Origin: Rhodocyclaceae bacterium
GTDB lineage: Bacteria > Pseudomonadota > Gammaproteobacteria > Burkholderiales > Usitatibacteraceae
NCBI GenBank assembly: GCA_020247545.1
Contig: JADCIX010000016.1
Location: 52,754 to 116,753 of the forward strand
Direction: 5' to 3'
Length of the DNA stretch: 64,000 nucleotides
Below are positions 10,364 through 18,898 of this stretch, in pieces (the stretch's first letter is position 1; every line of letters starts with the position of its first letter). The notes beneath the pieces are model-generated. The model saw only the letters and a program-made list of their open reading frames with translations, had not been told where the DNA came from and did not search any database. A program made the translations under genes and the position numbers.

Positions 10364-10375
10364 CACGGTGCCTCA

Positions 10376-11215
10376 ATGATAAAGGCTGGCAGGTTTTCGC
10401 TATCGCTCGATACGCCGCTGGTGATGGGTATTGTCAATATCACCCCCGACTCGTTTTTCGATGGCGGTAAGTTCCTCTCGCACGAAGCGGCAATCTGCCA
10501 CGGCTTGCGGTTGATTGACGAGGGCGCAGACATTCTTGACATTGGTGGCGAGTCCACGCGTCCCGGCGCTGCCACAACCTCGCTGCAAGAGGAACTGGAT
10601 CGCGTGATGCCTGTGATCCACGCGTTGGCAGCGGGCGATACCCCGCTATCAATCGACACGCAAAAGCCAGCCGTGATGGCGGAGGCGATTCGCGCTGGGG
10701 TGTCGATGGTAAATGACGTTAATGCATTGAGGGCTGCGGGTGCGGCTGAAGTGTGTGCCGCCTCCGGCGCGGCCGTTTGCCTCATGCATATGCAAGGGGA
10801 GCCGGGTACCATGCAAGCAAATCCCTCCTACACGGATGTTGTCGCTGAGGTTCGTACCTTTTTGTTGGCACGGGTTGAAAAATGCATTGAGGCGGGGATT
10901 ACGCGTGATCGAATTGTGGTTGATCCCGGATTCGGTTTCGGCAAGTCGCCTGAACACAATTTCGCGCTGCTCAAGCAGCTCCAGCAGTTCGCCAATCTTG
11001 GGCTGCCCGTGCTTGCGGGCTTGTCTCGCAAGTCAATGTTCGGGGCGCTGTTGGGGCGCGATACGGCGGACCGGTTGGTTCCTAGCGTTGTCGCTGCCGT
11101 TATCGCGGCGCAGCACGGAGCCTCAATTTTGCGCGTACACGATGTTCGCGAGACGCGCGACGCGTTACGCCTTTGGAACGCCACAACCGAGAGGTTTCCG
11201 TTTGGTTTGCAATAA
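10376..11215 (+). CDS. folP: Dihydropteroate synthase
   Basis: Condenses p-aminobenzoate with 6-hydroxymethyl-dihydropterin diphosphate in folate biosynthesis; target of sulfonamides. The 279-residue TIM barrel carries the two family signatures: MGIVNITPDSFFDGG near the N-terminus and DIGGESTRPGA shortly after. The VVDPGFGFGKSPEHN and GLSRKSMFG motifs are also present. ftsH-folP is a standard order, but glmM, which usually follows, is absent; a diguanylate cyclase lies 135 bases downstream instead. Confidence 0.97.
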   Translation: MIKAGRFSLSLDTPLVMGIVNITPDSFFDGGKFLSHEAAICHGLRLIDEGADILDIGGESTRPGAATTSLQEELDRVMPVIHALAAGDTPLSIDTQKPAVMAEAIRAGVSMVNDVNALRAAGAAEVCAASGAAVCLMHMQGEPGTMQANPSYTDVVAEVRTFLLARVEKCIEAGITRDRIVVDPGFGFGKSPEHNFALLKQLQQFANLGLPVLAGLSRKSMFGALLGRDTADRLVPSVVAAVIAAQHGASILRVHDVRETRDALRLWNATTERFPFGLQ

Positions 11216-11350
11216 CACCCGCCAAGCCGCCGACTTAGACCTACTGGAATATTCAAATCTAGTCTAGGCCCGCTTATTCCGATTGGGCGACGTGCGCGTT
11301 GAAGCAGCATTTGTAATCATAGAAGTTTACAATCGCATCATAGGTCGGCC

Positions 11351-12631
11351 ATGTTTGAAGTTAAAACCATTCTTGCGATGAACATCACGGCGGGCGTGTT
11401 GCTCGCCGTGTCGTTGCGCGCGGCGATCAGCACCCCGCTGCGCGAATCACGCGATGGTTTGTGGTTATGGTTGGCGTCATTAGTTGCGCAGGCTATCGCC
11501 TATAGCCTACTGGCGGTCAGTGAAACCTCAAACTGGGCGCTCTGTTATGTGCTTGCACATGCCCTGCTAGCCACGTTCATCTCATTGCAGGCAGCGGCGC
11601 TGTTCCAGTTTTTCGGTAAACGCCTAAGCGCCTGGTGGCATTTGTTACCGGCGTTACTCATCGGTGTATTGTTCGCGCTTGCTACTGGCTCGGCAGCGAC
11701 GTCGTCGATCTTTGCTGGCGTGTTCTTCGGCACCGCCTACGTGGTACTTGCAACCGTCGCGGCGAAACTCGGCAGCGGTATGCAATCGGCGGGACTGCGA
11801 CTTCTGGTGTTGGGTTTCTCCCTCGGCGCGGTTGCGTTTCTATTGCGGGCCATCCCTGTACTCGTCATGCCTGATCTGCTGGGCGGCGAGCTTGCTGCGG
11901 AAAAACTCGTCCCGGCGGGCTTGTTCCTATCCTTCATGGTCATCATCTTGACTTCCGTGGGATTCCTTGTTTTGCAGAAGGACCGCGTTGAAGCGGAGGC
12001 AACCAAGCTGGCGGTGACAGACCCCCTGACTGGCACATTCAACCGGCGGACGTTTCTGGAACTCGCGGAGAAGGAAATCTCGCGTGCGCGCCGGTCCAAG
12101 GAGCCACTTTCGCTGGTGTTATTCGATCTGGATCATTTCAAGGCCGTTAACGACAAGTATGGGCATCTGGCTGGGGACCATGTCTTGAAACGTTTTGTTG
12201 AAGTTGCCAAGATGTGTCTCAGGCAAGAAGATCTCTTGGTTCGTTATGGTGGCGAAGAATTTTGTTTATTGTTGCCACAAACCAATACCAACGATGCCGC
12301 AGCAATGGCGGAACGAATTCGTGGTGCGACTGAGTATTCATCATTCTCAATTGTCGATGGCAAGTCAACGCGTCCTATCAATGTCACCGTGAGCGGCGGA
12401 GTAGCCCAGCTTGGAGATGATCCGGACAAAGACATCGACGCGCTGATTGCCCGCGCCGATGAAGCCATGTATGCCGCCAAGGAGGCCGGTCGCAACCAGA
12501 TCGCTGTTTTTCCCGACGGTGCCGACCTTTCTGCACTCACTCGCAGCCAGCGACTTCGCGCTGTCCGGCCCGTAATCAAGCCCCCCCTTTCCGCAAGCAC
12601 CAGTCAATCTGGGGCAGGCAAGCTTGGCTGA
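11351..12631 (+). CDS. Membrane-anchored diguanylate cyclase (GGDEF domain)
   Basis: Predicted to make cyclic di-GMP from two GTP at the inner membrane. About the first 205 residues are a hydrophobic sensor region of some six to seven membrane segments. The GGDEF domain covers about 220-385, with DPLTGTFNRR, FDLDHFKAVND and the active-site GGEEF at about 300-304. An RQED motif exactly five residues before GGEEF matches the RxxD inhibitory site, so product feedback control is expected. A short Ser/Ala-rich tail ends the protein. It occupies the position normally taken by glmM after folP. The signal sensed is unknown. Confidence 0.92.
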   Translation: MFEVKTILAMNITAGVLLAVSLRAAISTPLRESRDGLWLWLASLVAQAIAYSLLAVSETSNWALCYVLAHALLATFISLQAAALFQFFGKRLSAWWHLLPALLIGVLFALATGSAATSSIFAGVFFGTAYVVLATVAAKLGSGMQSAGLRLLVLGFSLGAVAFLLRAIPVLVMPDLLGGELAAEKLVPAGLFLSFMVIILTSVGFLVLQKDRVEAEATKLAVTDPLTGTFNRRTFLELAEKEISRARRSKEPLSLVLFDLDHFKAVNDKYGHLAGDHVLKRFVEVAKMCLRQEDLLVRYGGEEFCLLLPQTNTNDAAAMAERIRGATEYSSFSIVDGKSTRPINVTVSGGVAQLGDDPDKDIDALIARADEAMYAAKEAGRNQIAVFPDGADLSALTRSQRLRAVRPVIKPPLSASTSQSGAGKLG

Positions 12632-12657
12632 CGCTTTGCGGCGTTGGGCACCCGAAA

Positions 12658-15600
12658 TTATTGATCGCTATTCCTTTCTTGTAACACCGGTTTGATGGAT
12701 CCACCTGCGCCAAGTTGCGGTTTGGCGACCGAAGTCGCTTCTGCCGGCACAACCGTCGTCGGCGGTTTGCGCAAGAGCCACCGACTTGCACGGTGTCCAA
12801 GCGCATCCATGTAGGTAAACAATACCGGCACAACCACAAGCGTCATGATTGTCGAGGTGATAATGCCGCCGATTACGGCATGCGCCATGGGTGACTGTTG
12901 TTCCGAACCTGCACCGAACGCAAGTGCCAGCGGCAGCATGCCGAAGATCATCGCGGTGGTGGTCATTAGTATCGGCCGCAATCGAACCTGTCCTGCGGCG
13001 AGTATTGCCTCGATACGATCCTTCCCCTCACGAATTCCTTGATTGGTGAAATCGACCAGCAGAATCGCATTCTTGGTTACTAAGCCCATCAACATGATGA
13101 AGCCGATCACGGAGAACAGGTTCAGCGTCGAGCCAAACAACATCAGGGCTAGGAATACGCCAATCAACGATAGCGGCAGCGATGCCATGATGGCAATCGG
13201 TTGCAGGAAACTACCAAACTGTGAGGCAAGGATAAAGTAGATGAAGATCACGCCCAGCGCCAACGCGGCTGCGGCGAATCCAAGAGACTCCTGCATGTCT
13301 TGTGAAGAGCCGCCTAACTGAAAGCGGTATCCCGGCGGTAGCGCGGTTGCATCGGTGATCTTTTTGACTTCCTGCGCGGCGTCGCCCACACTCACGCCGC
13401 TTGTGACGCCAGCCATAATACGAATCTGGCGCTGTAAATTGCGGCGATCAATGCGACGCTCGGAAACGCTGGGCTGGAAGTCGGCAACCTGGCGCAGCGG
13501 TACCATGCGCGCAGTCCCATCGGCATTGGTGCCGTTTGCGCGGACGAATATTTTGTCCAAATCGCTGATACTGGTACGTTCGCTGCGCGGTAGGCGCACC
13601 ATGACTTGGTGGTTCTCTCCATCTGGCCCCTCCCATTGCCCAACGGGTTCGCCAGCGATTAGCGCGCGGGCCGTGATACCAATTTCGTTCATCGATACGC
13701 CGAGGTCGGAGGCAAGCTCGCGGTTCACCACGACGTCCAGCGAAGGGTTGGTCGGCTTGAATGATGAGTCAACGTCAACGATGCCTTTTATCGCCTTCAT
13801 CTTGTTCATTACCTCTTGGGAAATACGATCAAGTTCCTTAATGTCTGGTCCCATGACGTACACTTGGATTGGCGGATTAAAGCCGATGTTGATCTCCAGT
13901 CCCGCGATACGGTTGAGGCGCTTGCGAATCATGTCGTCAAGTTGTTTCTGGCTGAGCTTGCGCGCCTCTTTATCGACAAGTTGAAGTTCAAACCACGCGT
14001 TATTCTTGTTAACCGTTTTGGAAATACGTTTGATCTCGGGAAAATCGCGCAACGCAGTCTCCACCTGTTCCGCCTTCGTCGATGTATAGGCGAGCGACGA
14101 GCCGATTGGTGTTTGAATCTGAACGCTGGTCCAGTTGTCGTCTTCCTCTGGAACGAACTCCGAACCAATAAAAGGGTAGAGGAAGAAACTACCCACGAAG
14201 GTAAGTGCGGCAATTCCCAGCGTCGTCTTACGGTGTATGAGTGACCAGCGCAACCAGACGTCGTAGCGCTGGTGCAAGCCATCCATCAGCGACTCTTGCC
14301 GATCCAGCAACCACTTGATGGGTTGCTTTTCCATCCAGCGCGATTTTGGATCGTGCCAGATTGAGGACAACATCGGGTCGAGCGTGAAAGACACAAACAA
14401 AGAAACCATAACGGCCACCACGACCGTGACGCCGAATTGCAAGAAGAACTTGCCGATGATGCCACCCATGAATGCGACCGGCAGAAACACGGCGACAATC
14501 GTGAAGGTGGTGGCCATTACGGCCAGCCCGATCTCATTGGTTGCTTCCAGGGCGGCCTGCATGTGGGACTTGCCCATCGCAAGATGGCGCACAATATTCT
14601 CGCGGACCACGATTGCATCGTCGATGAGGATGCCGATGGATAGCGACATTGCCATCAGGGTCATGAAGTTGATCGTGAAACCCATCGCATACAAGACGAT
14701 GAAGGTCGCAAAAATGGAGATTGGTAATGTGAGACCGGTGATGACAGTGGAACGCCAGGAGTGAAGGAAGAAGAATACGATTAAGACTGTCAGGACGGCA
14801 CCTTCTAGGATGGTGGTCTTTACGTTATCGACGCCGTCTTTGATGAACTTCGAGCGGTCAAAGGTGATGTCCAGTTTGATATCGGCCGGAAGGGACTTCT
14901 TTAGCTCGGTGACTTGTTTCTTCACGCCATCGGCCATATCAATCGTGTTCGCCCCGCGCGTCTTGCGAATCTGAATGGAGATTGCGCGTTTTCCTGAGTC
15001 TGTCGAAAAGGATGTTTCTTCCCGTTGCGAGTCAGAGACATCCGCGACCTGGCCAAGCGTTATAGCAGTAGTTGCGCCGCCCGCGCCGCCGCGACGGGCA
15101 ACGATGATGCGTGCAAAGTCTTCCGCCCTGCGGATTTTCCCGCTGACTCGGACCACTCGTTCGGTCACGTCAGAGACGAGAGCGCCGGCCGAAATGTTTT
15201 GGTTCTCTGCGCGGATCGCGGCGATCACTTCATTCACGCCGACGCCGAGAGCAGCCATTTTCTCGGGCCGCAGGTTGACAGCAAGTTCACGACCGACGTC
15301 GCCTGATACTACTATGTTGCCGACTCCCGGCGCGCCTTGTAGGCGCTTGACGACGAGTTGGTCGGCAAGGTCGGAGAGCTCGCGTAGGCTGCGCGAGTCT
15401 GAGCGCATTGAGAGGTAGACGAGCGGTTGGTCGTCATCCATGCTTGCGCGCGAAACCGTCGGCTCCCCCACATCGCGGTTGAAACCCCGGCGCGCCTCGG
15501 CAACCTTATCCCGAACGTCTTGAATTGCCACCCGCGGATCGATATTCAACTGAAACTCGACTACCACCCAGCCAAAGCCAATTTGGGATGACGAGCGAAT

Positions 15601-15837
15601 CGTCTTGACGCCGTTGATCGTATTGACAGCTTGCTCGATCGGACGCACCACATCCTGTTCAACGGCTTCTGCCGAGGCACCCGGGTAGGGGGTGGAAATG
15701 ACCGCGATCGGCATCGAGACATCCGGCAGTTGATCAACCGCCAGCCTCTTGTAGGAAAACAGGCCCAGCACCATCAGCGCCGCCATAACCATCGTGGCAA
15801 ACACGGGATTGTTAATCGAGACTTTGGTCATCCACAT
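12658..15837 (-). CDS. RND efflux transporter, inner-membrane pump subunit
   Basis: Proton-driven AcrB/MexB-like pump of the hydrophobe/amphiphile efflux (HAE1-type) group, about 1,059 residues. It has the 12-helix RND plan: an N-terminal helix at about residues 10-30, two large periplasmic loops, and the helix-4 region SIGILIDDAIVVRENI whose paired Asp residues relay protons. The GLVTKNAILLVDF segment follows in the second half. I start it at 15837, where GGAGG lies six bases upstream; the open frame extends 18 codons further without support. It is preceded by its adaptor gene, while no outer-membrane channel gene is nearby. Substrates cannot be predicted. Confidence 0.94.
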   Translation of the reverse strand: MWMTKVSINNPVFATMVMAALMVLGLFSYKRLAVDQLPDVSMPIAVISTPYPGASAEAVEQDVVRPIEQAVNTINGVKTIRSSSQIGFGWVVVEFQLNIDPRVAIQDVRDKVAEARRGFNRDVGEPTVSRASMDDDQPLVYLSMRSDSRSLRELSDLADQLVVKRLQGAPGVGNIVVSGDVGRELAVNLRPEKMAALGVGVNEVIAAIRAENQNISAGALVSDVTERVVRVSGKIRRAEDFARIIVARRGGAGGATTAITLGQVADVSDSQREETSFSTDSGKRAISIQIRKTRGANTIDMADGVKKQVTELKKSLPADIKLDITFDRSKFIKDGVDNVKTTILEGAVLTVLIVFFFLHSWRSTVITGLTLPISIFATFIVLYAMGFTINFMTLMAMSLSIGILIDDAIVVRENIVRHLAMGKSHMQAALEATNEIGLAVMATTFTIVAVFLPVAFMGGIIGKFFLQFGVTVVVAVMVSLFVSFTLDPMLSSIWHDPKSRWMEKQPIKWLLDRQESLMDGLHQRYDVWLRWSLIHRKTTLGIAALTFVGSFFLYPFIGSEFVPEEDDNWTSVQIQTPIGSSLAYTSTKAEQVETALRDFPEIKRISKTVNKNNAWFELQLVDKEARKLSQKQLDDMIRKRLNRIAGLEINIGFNPPIQVYVMGPDIKELDRISQEVMNKMKAIKGIVDVDSSFKPTNPSLDVVVNRELASDLGVSMNEIGITARALIAGEPVGQWEGPDGENHQVMVRLPRSERTSISDLDKIFVRANGTNADGTARMVPLRQVADFQPSVSERRIDRRNLQRQIRIMAGVTSGVSVGDAAQEVKKITDATALPPGYRFQLGGSSQDMQESLGFAAAALALGVIFIYFILASQFGSFLQPIAIMASLPLSLIGVFLALMLFGSTLNLFSVIGFIMLMGLVTKNAILLVDFTNQGIREGKDRIEAILAAGQVRLRPILMTTTAMIFGMLPLALAFGAGSEQQSPMAHAVIGGIITSTIMTLVVVPVLFTYMDALGHRASRWLLRKPPTTVVPAEATSVAKPQLGAGGSIKPVLQERNSDQ

Positions 15838-15987
15838 GGAATACCTCCGATTGAATTCTTGCTTTGCGATCCCTTGGTTTCCACCGCCCAATGTGCGTCA
15901 ATTGCCATCTTTGGCCGCGCAAAACAACGAGCAGGGAAGGGCGTTTCGAGACGAAAAGGGTTGGGAAAGCCCGTGGAATAAGGACTT

Positions 15988-17217
15988 CTACGATTTATTC
16001 AATTTGGCGGCGGGCGCGGGGGATGATGCCCCGACTTCGGTCGCTTCGGTTTTGACAATCGCTTTCGCGCCAGCCTTGAGTCCTTCCATCTTTACGGCGA
16101 CTACCTGTGCGCCGACATCCAGACCATCGCGAATCTCCACCAACCCCAAGTCGACATTGCGGGTCCCGGTAGAAACCGGTTTGCGTACAATTGATGCCTG
16201 CTCGATGACAAACACATAACTTTGGCCGCCCTCTTCGCGTAGTGCGACGAGTGGAATGGAGTTCACTGCGCCCCGCGACTGGGCGGCTAACTTGCCGGTC
16301 GCAAACATGCCACCCTTGAGAGCCAGTTCGGGATTGGCAAGGGACAGGAAAACCGAAATAGAACGTGACCCTGCCTCCGCCGTTGGATTGATGCGTTCGA
16401 CCTTGCCCTGAAACTGTCTGGCGGCGAAGCCATCCACCGTAAAGGATAGTTCTTGGCCAATTTTGATCGCTGGAATTTCACTCACGGGTACGCCAGCCTC
16501 TAGTTCCATACGGGACAGATCAACAATCTGGACGACTGACATGTCCGGTGAAACCTTCTCACCGACGTTCACCATACGTTTGGCGACGATGCCATTGAAC
16601 GGTGCGCGAATTGTGGCGTCATTGAGTGCGCGCTGAGAGATGGCGGCTTGCGCTTCCGCAGATTTGAGGTTCGCGTGGGCGACTTCAGCGGTGTTGGAAA
16701 CTGCGTCAAACGCGTTCTGGGAAATAAAATTCCGTTGCAGGAGTTGGCGGTTATTGGCTTCGTTTTTACGGGCCAAGTCGAGCCTTGCTTTCATTTCAGC
16801 CACCGACGCCATCTGCGCATCGTAGCGGGCGCGTAAATCCGCAGTATCAAGCGAAATCAACACCTGCCCTGAGGCGACGCGTTCCCCTTCCCGAACGTGG
16901 ACCTGGGCAACTTCTGCAGCCACTTTTGATTTTACGACGGCTTGGACAACGGGTTTCAACGTGCCGGAGATTGGTACCACATGGCCGAGTTCAACCGGCC
17001 CCAATATGGCAAGGTCTCGTTTGGCGAATTCGTAGGTCTTCGCTGAATCTTCTTTTGGCTCATCTCGCTTCGCTGAGCTGACCCGCCAGGCGATCAACGA
17101 TCCTCCGACAAGAGCGACTGTGAGCAGGCCAACGCCAGCGCGGATCAATACACGCTTGCGCGGGTGGCTTGACGAGGTTGAGGGCGTGGCAGGCGTTAAG
17201 CCTCTGGCAAAGAACAT
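15988..17217 (-). CDS. RND efflux periplasmic adaptor (membrane fusion protein)
   Basis: Periplasmic adaptor linking the downstream RND pump to an outer-membrane channel. About 409 residues: an N-terminal signal-anchor segment (RKRVLIRAGVGLLTVALVGG) is followed by the lipoyl/barrel-sandwich halves (VHVREGERVASGQVLISLD and NVGEKVSPDM). Between them is a helical hairpin of about residues 125-185, and a beta-barrel domain comes after. The C-terminus is low-complexity Ala, Pro and Lys. The ATG at 17217 fits family N-termini, though no strong ribosome binding site is visible and the frame is open 25 codons upstream. It is 150 bases ahead of the pump gene on the same strand. Confidence 0.92.
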   Translation of the reverse strand: MFFARGLTPATPSTSSSHPRKRVLIRAGVGLLTVALVGGSLIAWRVSSAKRDEPKEDSAKTYEFAKRDLAILGPVELGHVVPISGTLKPVVQAVVKSKVAAEVAQVHVREGERVASGQVLISLDTADLRARYDAQMASVAEMKARLDLARKNEANNRQLLQRNFISQNAFDAVSNTAEVAHANLKSAEAQAAISQRALNDATIRAPFNGIVAKRMVNVGEKVSPDMSVVQIVDLSRMELEAGVPVSEIPAIKIGQELSFTVDGFAARQFQGKVERINPTAEAGSRSISVFLSLANPELALKGGMFATGKLAAQSRGAVNSIPLVALREEGGQSYVFVIEQASIVRKPVSTGTRNVDLGLVEIRDGLDVGAQVVAVKMEGLKAGAKAIVKTEATEVGASSPAPAAKLNKS

Positions 17218-17646
17218 AATGGTTAGCTTTTTGAGTATGGGTTCGTGCTGGCCCGCAGGAGACTCATCGCAGGTGATTGCGGGTTCGCGCAATCGGTTTG
17301 TGCGGTGCTGGCTGCATTTACTGATGGCCCGAGTTTGCAGGATATCGCAACAAAGTTCTAGTCAGACGCGACGAAGTGCGGAAATGGATTCATCAGCCGT
17401 TGATGAGCGTGACCACATCCAACAGAGCCCTGCTGTCGCAAAGAGGCAATCCCCTCTTGCCCCAGCCCGCTGCAAGCGCTGTGCTTGCCTCTGAGGCGGT
17501 GAGCTTGAAAAGCAACTCGAAAACGAAGACCTATATCCAGCTTGCATCTTTAAGCCTTTTGCCGAAAGTGCTCGAAAAAGCGCTTTGCTTGCAGTCGTTA
17601 GATTTTCGATAGTATGTTGGCGAACATAACTCCGCAATCAAACTTC
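17218..17646. other. Intergenic region between efflux operon and WYL regulator
   Basis: No supported gene is found in this divergent spacer; open frames on both strands lack recognisable domains. It should carry the efflux promoter on the minus strand and the regulator promoter on the plus strand. TTGCAG at about 17590 followed after 18 bases by TATGTT is a weak promoter candidate for the regulator. It would favour translation from the ATG at 17647 over the one at 17614. Confidence 0.4.
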
Positions 17647-18651
17647 ATGGAACGTCTTTACCGCAAATACGCTTTGCACCAACTGCTACGCTCACGCCGC
17701 TACCCGATTTCGCTAGGTGAGATCAAACGCGAGTTAGGTGTTTCTGAAGCCACCGTTAGACGGCTCGTCGGCACCTTGCGCGCGATTGGGGCACCCATCG
17801 AAAACGACAAAGACGGGCGCGGCTATTACTACGAGCAAGGCGGCAACTTCGAATTGCCCGGCGTATGGCTCACGCACAAAGAGTTGCTGGGTATCATCAC
17901 CGCACACGAACTGCTGGGTAATGCGGAACCTTCACTCATCGGCGATGCACTTACACCAATTTGGAACAAGATTGAAGCGCTACTTGAGCAACAACAACTA
18001 GGGAGCGGCGAGCTGACCAAGAGAGTTCGCATCGTTCGCTCGCACGGCCGAGGGCTCGGCAATAGCTTTAACAAAGTGATCCAAGCACTTGTCGAGCGCA
18101 AGCGGCTTTACTTTACCTACCGCGGGCGAGGCAAGCGCGACGAAGACGCGAAATTAGTCTCTCCGCAGCGTATCGCCCACTACCGGGACAATTGGTTTCT
18201 TGACGCCTACTGCCACGACGCAAAGCAGATGCGCACCTATTCGGTAGACCGCATCCGTTCTGCTGAAGTGCGTAACGTCTCAGCGCACGAAGTAGATTCG
18301 GATACGCTCGATAACACCTACAAACCGAGCTATGGCATCTTCAGCGGAACACCGAGGGCGATTGCCGTAATCGCATTTGATGACCACGCGCAAGAATGGG
18401 CGCTGGATGAAAAGTGGCATTCTGACCAAACCACCGGCGTGCTGGCAGATGGCCGTCACTACTTATCGGTGCCGTACTCCCACGACGCTGAGCTGCTGCA
18501 AGACATCATGAAGTACGGCCCCGGCGCGGAGGTGATCGCGCCGCCAGAGTTACGTAAAAAGATTGCGGCAAAGCTCGAAGCGGCCAGCCAGATTTACGCA
18601 ACACCGTCAAACACTGCGCCAGATAAGGCGTTTGGGGATATCAGGAAATGA
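17647..18651 (+). CDS. WYL-domain transcriptional regulator next to the cas operon
   Basis: Predicted DNA-binding regulator of the HTH plus WYL type. The winged helix-turn-helix lies at about residues 5-60 (ISLGEIKRELGVSEATVRRL). The WYL domain is central (LYFTYRGRGKRDEDAKLVSP, then NWFLDAYC), where the name-giving triad reads W-F-L. A C-terminal WCX-like region follows. WYL domains bind nucleotides, DNA ends or other ligands and are common around phage-defence loci. It is on the same strand and 246 bases ahead of cas3, so control of the cas genes is plausible but unproven. A start 11 codons upstream (17614) is equally open. Confidence 0.85.
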   Translation: MERLYRKYALHQLLRSRRYPISLGEIKRELGVSEATVRRLVGTLRAIGAPIENDKDGRGYYYEQGGNFELPGVWLTHKELLGIITAHELLGNAEPSLIGDALTPIWNKIEALLEQQQLGSGELTKRVRIVRSHGRGLGNSFNKVIQALVERKRLYFTYRGRGKRDEDAKLVSPQRIAHYRDNWFLDAYCHDAKQMRTYSVDRIRSAEVRNVSAHEVDSDTLDNTYKPSYGIFSGTPRAIAVIAFDDHAQEWALDEKWHSDQTTGVLADGRHYLSVPYSHDAELLQDIMKYGPGAEVIAPPELRKKIAAKLEAASQIYATPSNTAPDKAFGDIRK

Positions 18652-18703
18652 AAGTCGGCACGTTTATTGTTGCGATTGTTGTGTAATTTGAGAATGTTCA
18701 GCG

Positions 18704-18898
18704 ATGAATCGACAAGAACTGATTAGATCAATTGGGTTGGTGGTCGGGGCGGTTGTGATGCCGAGGCGGGTGAAGGCGAATGCTTTGGTAGCACCAGTCG
18801 GCGATTCGCTGCGCTCCGCTGAGGCGCCTCGGGCGTCTGTGCCATCGCCTAAGATGGCCCTAGTAGGCACTACACCGCCGTCTAGGAGTATCAGTTGA
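18704..18898 (+). CDS. Possible small leader ORF coupled to cas3
   Basis: A 64-codon frame whose TGA overlaps the cas3 ATG as TGATG. The product would have a hydrophobic stretch (IRSIGLVVGAVVMPRR) and an Ala/Ser/Pro-rich tail with no family I recognise. No good ribosome binding site precedes its ATG. It may be chance; the overlap geometry is the only argument for translation. Confidence 0.2.
   Translation: MNRQELIRSIGLVVGAVVMPRRVKANALVAPVGDSLRSAEAPRASVPSPKMALVGTTPPSRSIS

Noticed and set aside
13355..13984. A 209-codon plus-strand frame opposite the RND pump gene
   Set aside because: It is a shadow of the pump coding sequence; Ser/Arg-rich with no recognisable domain.
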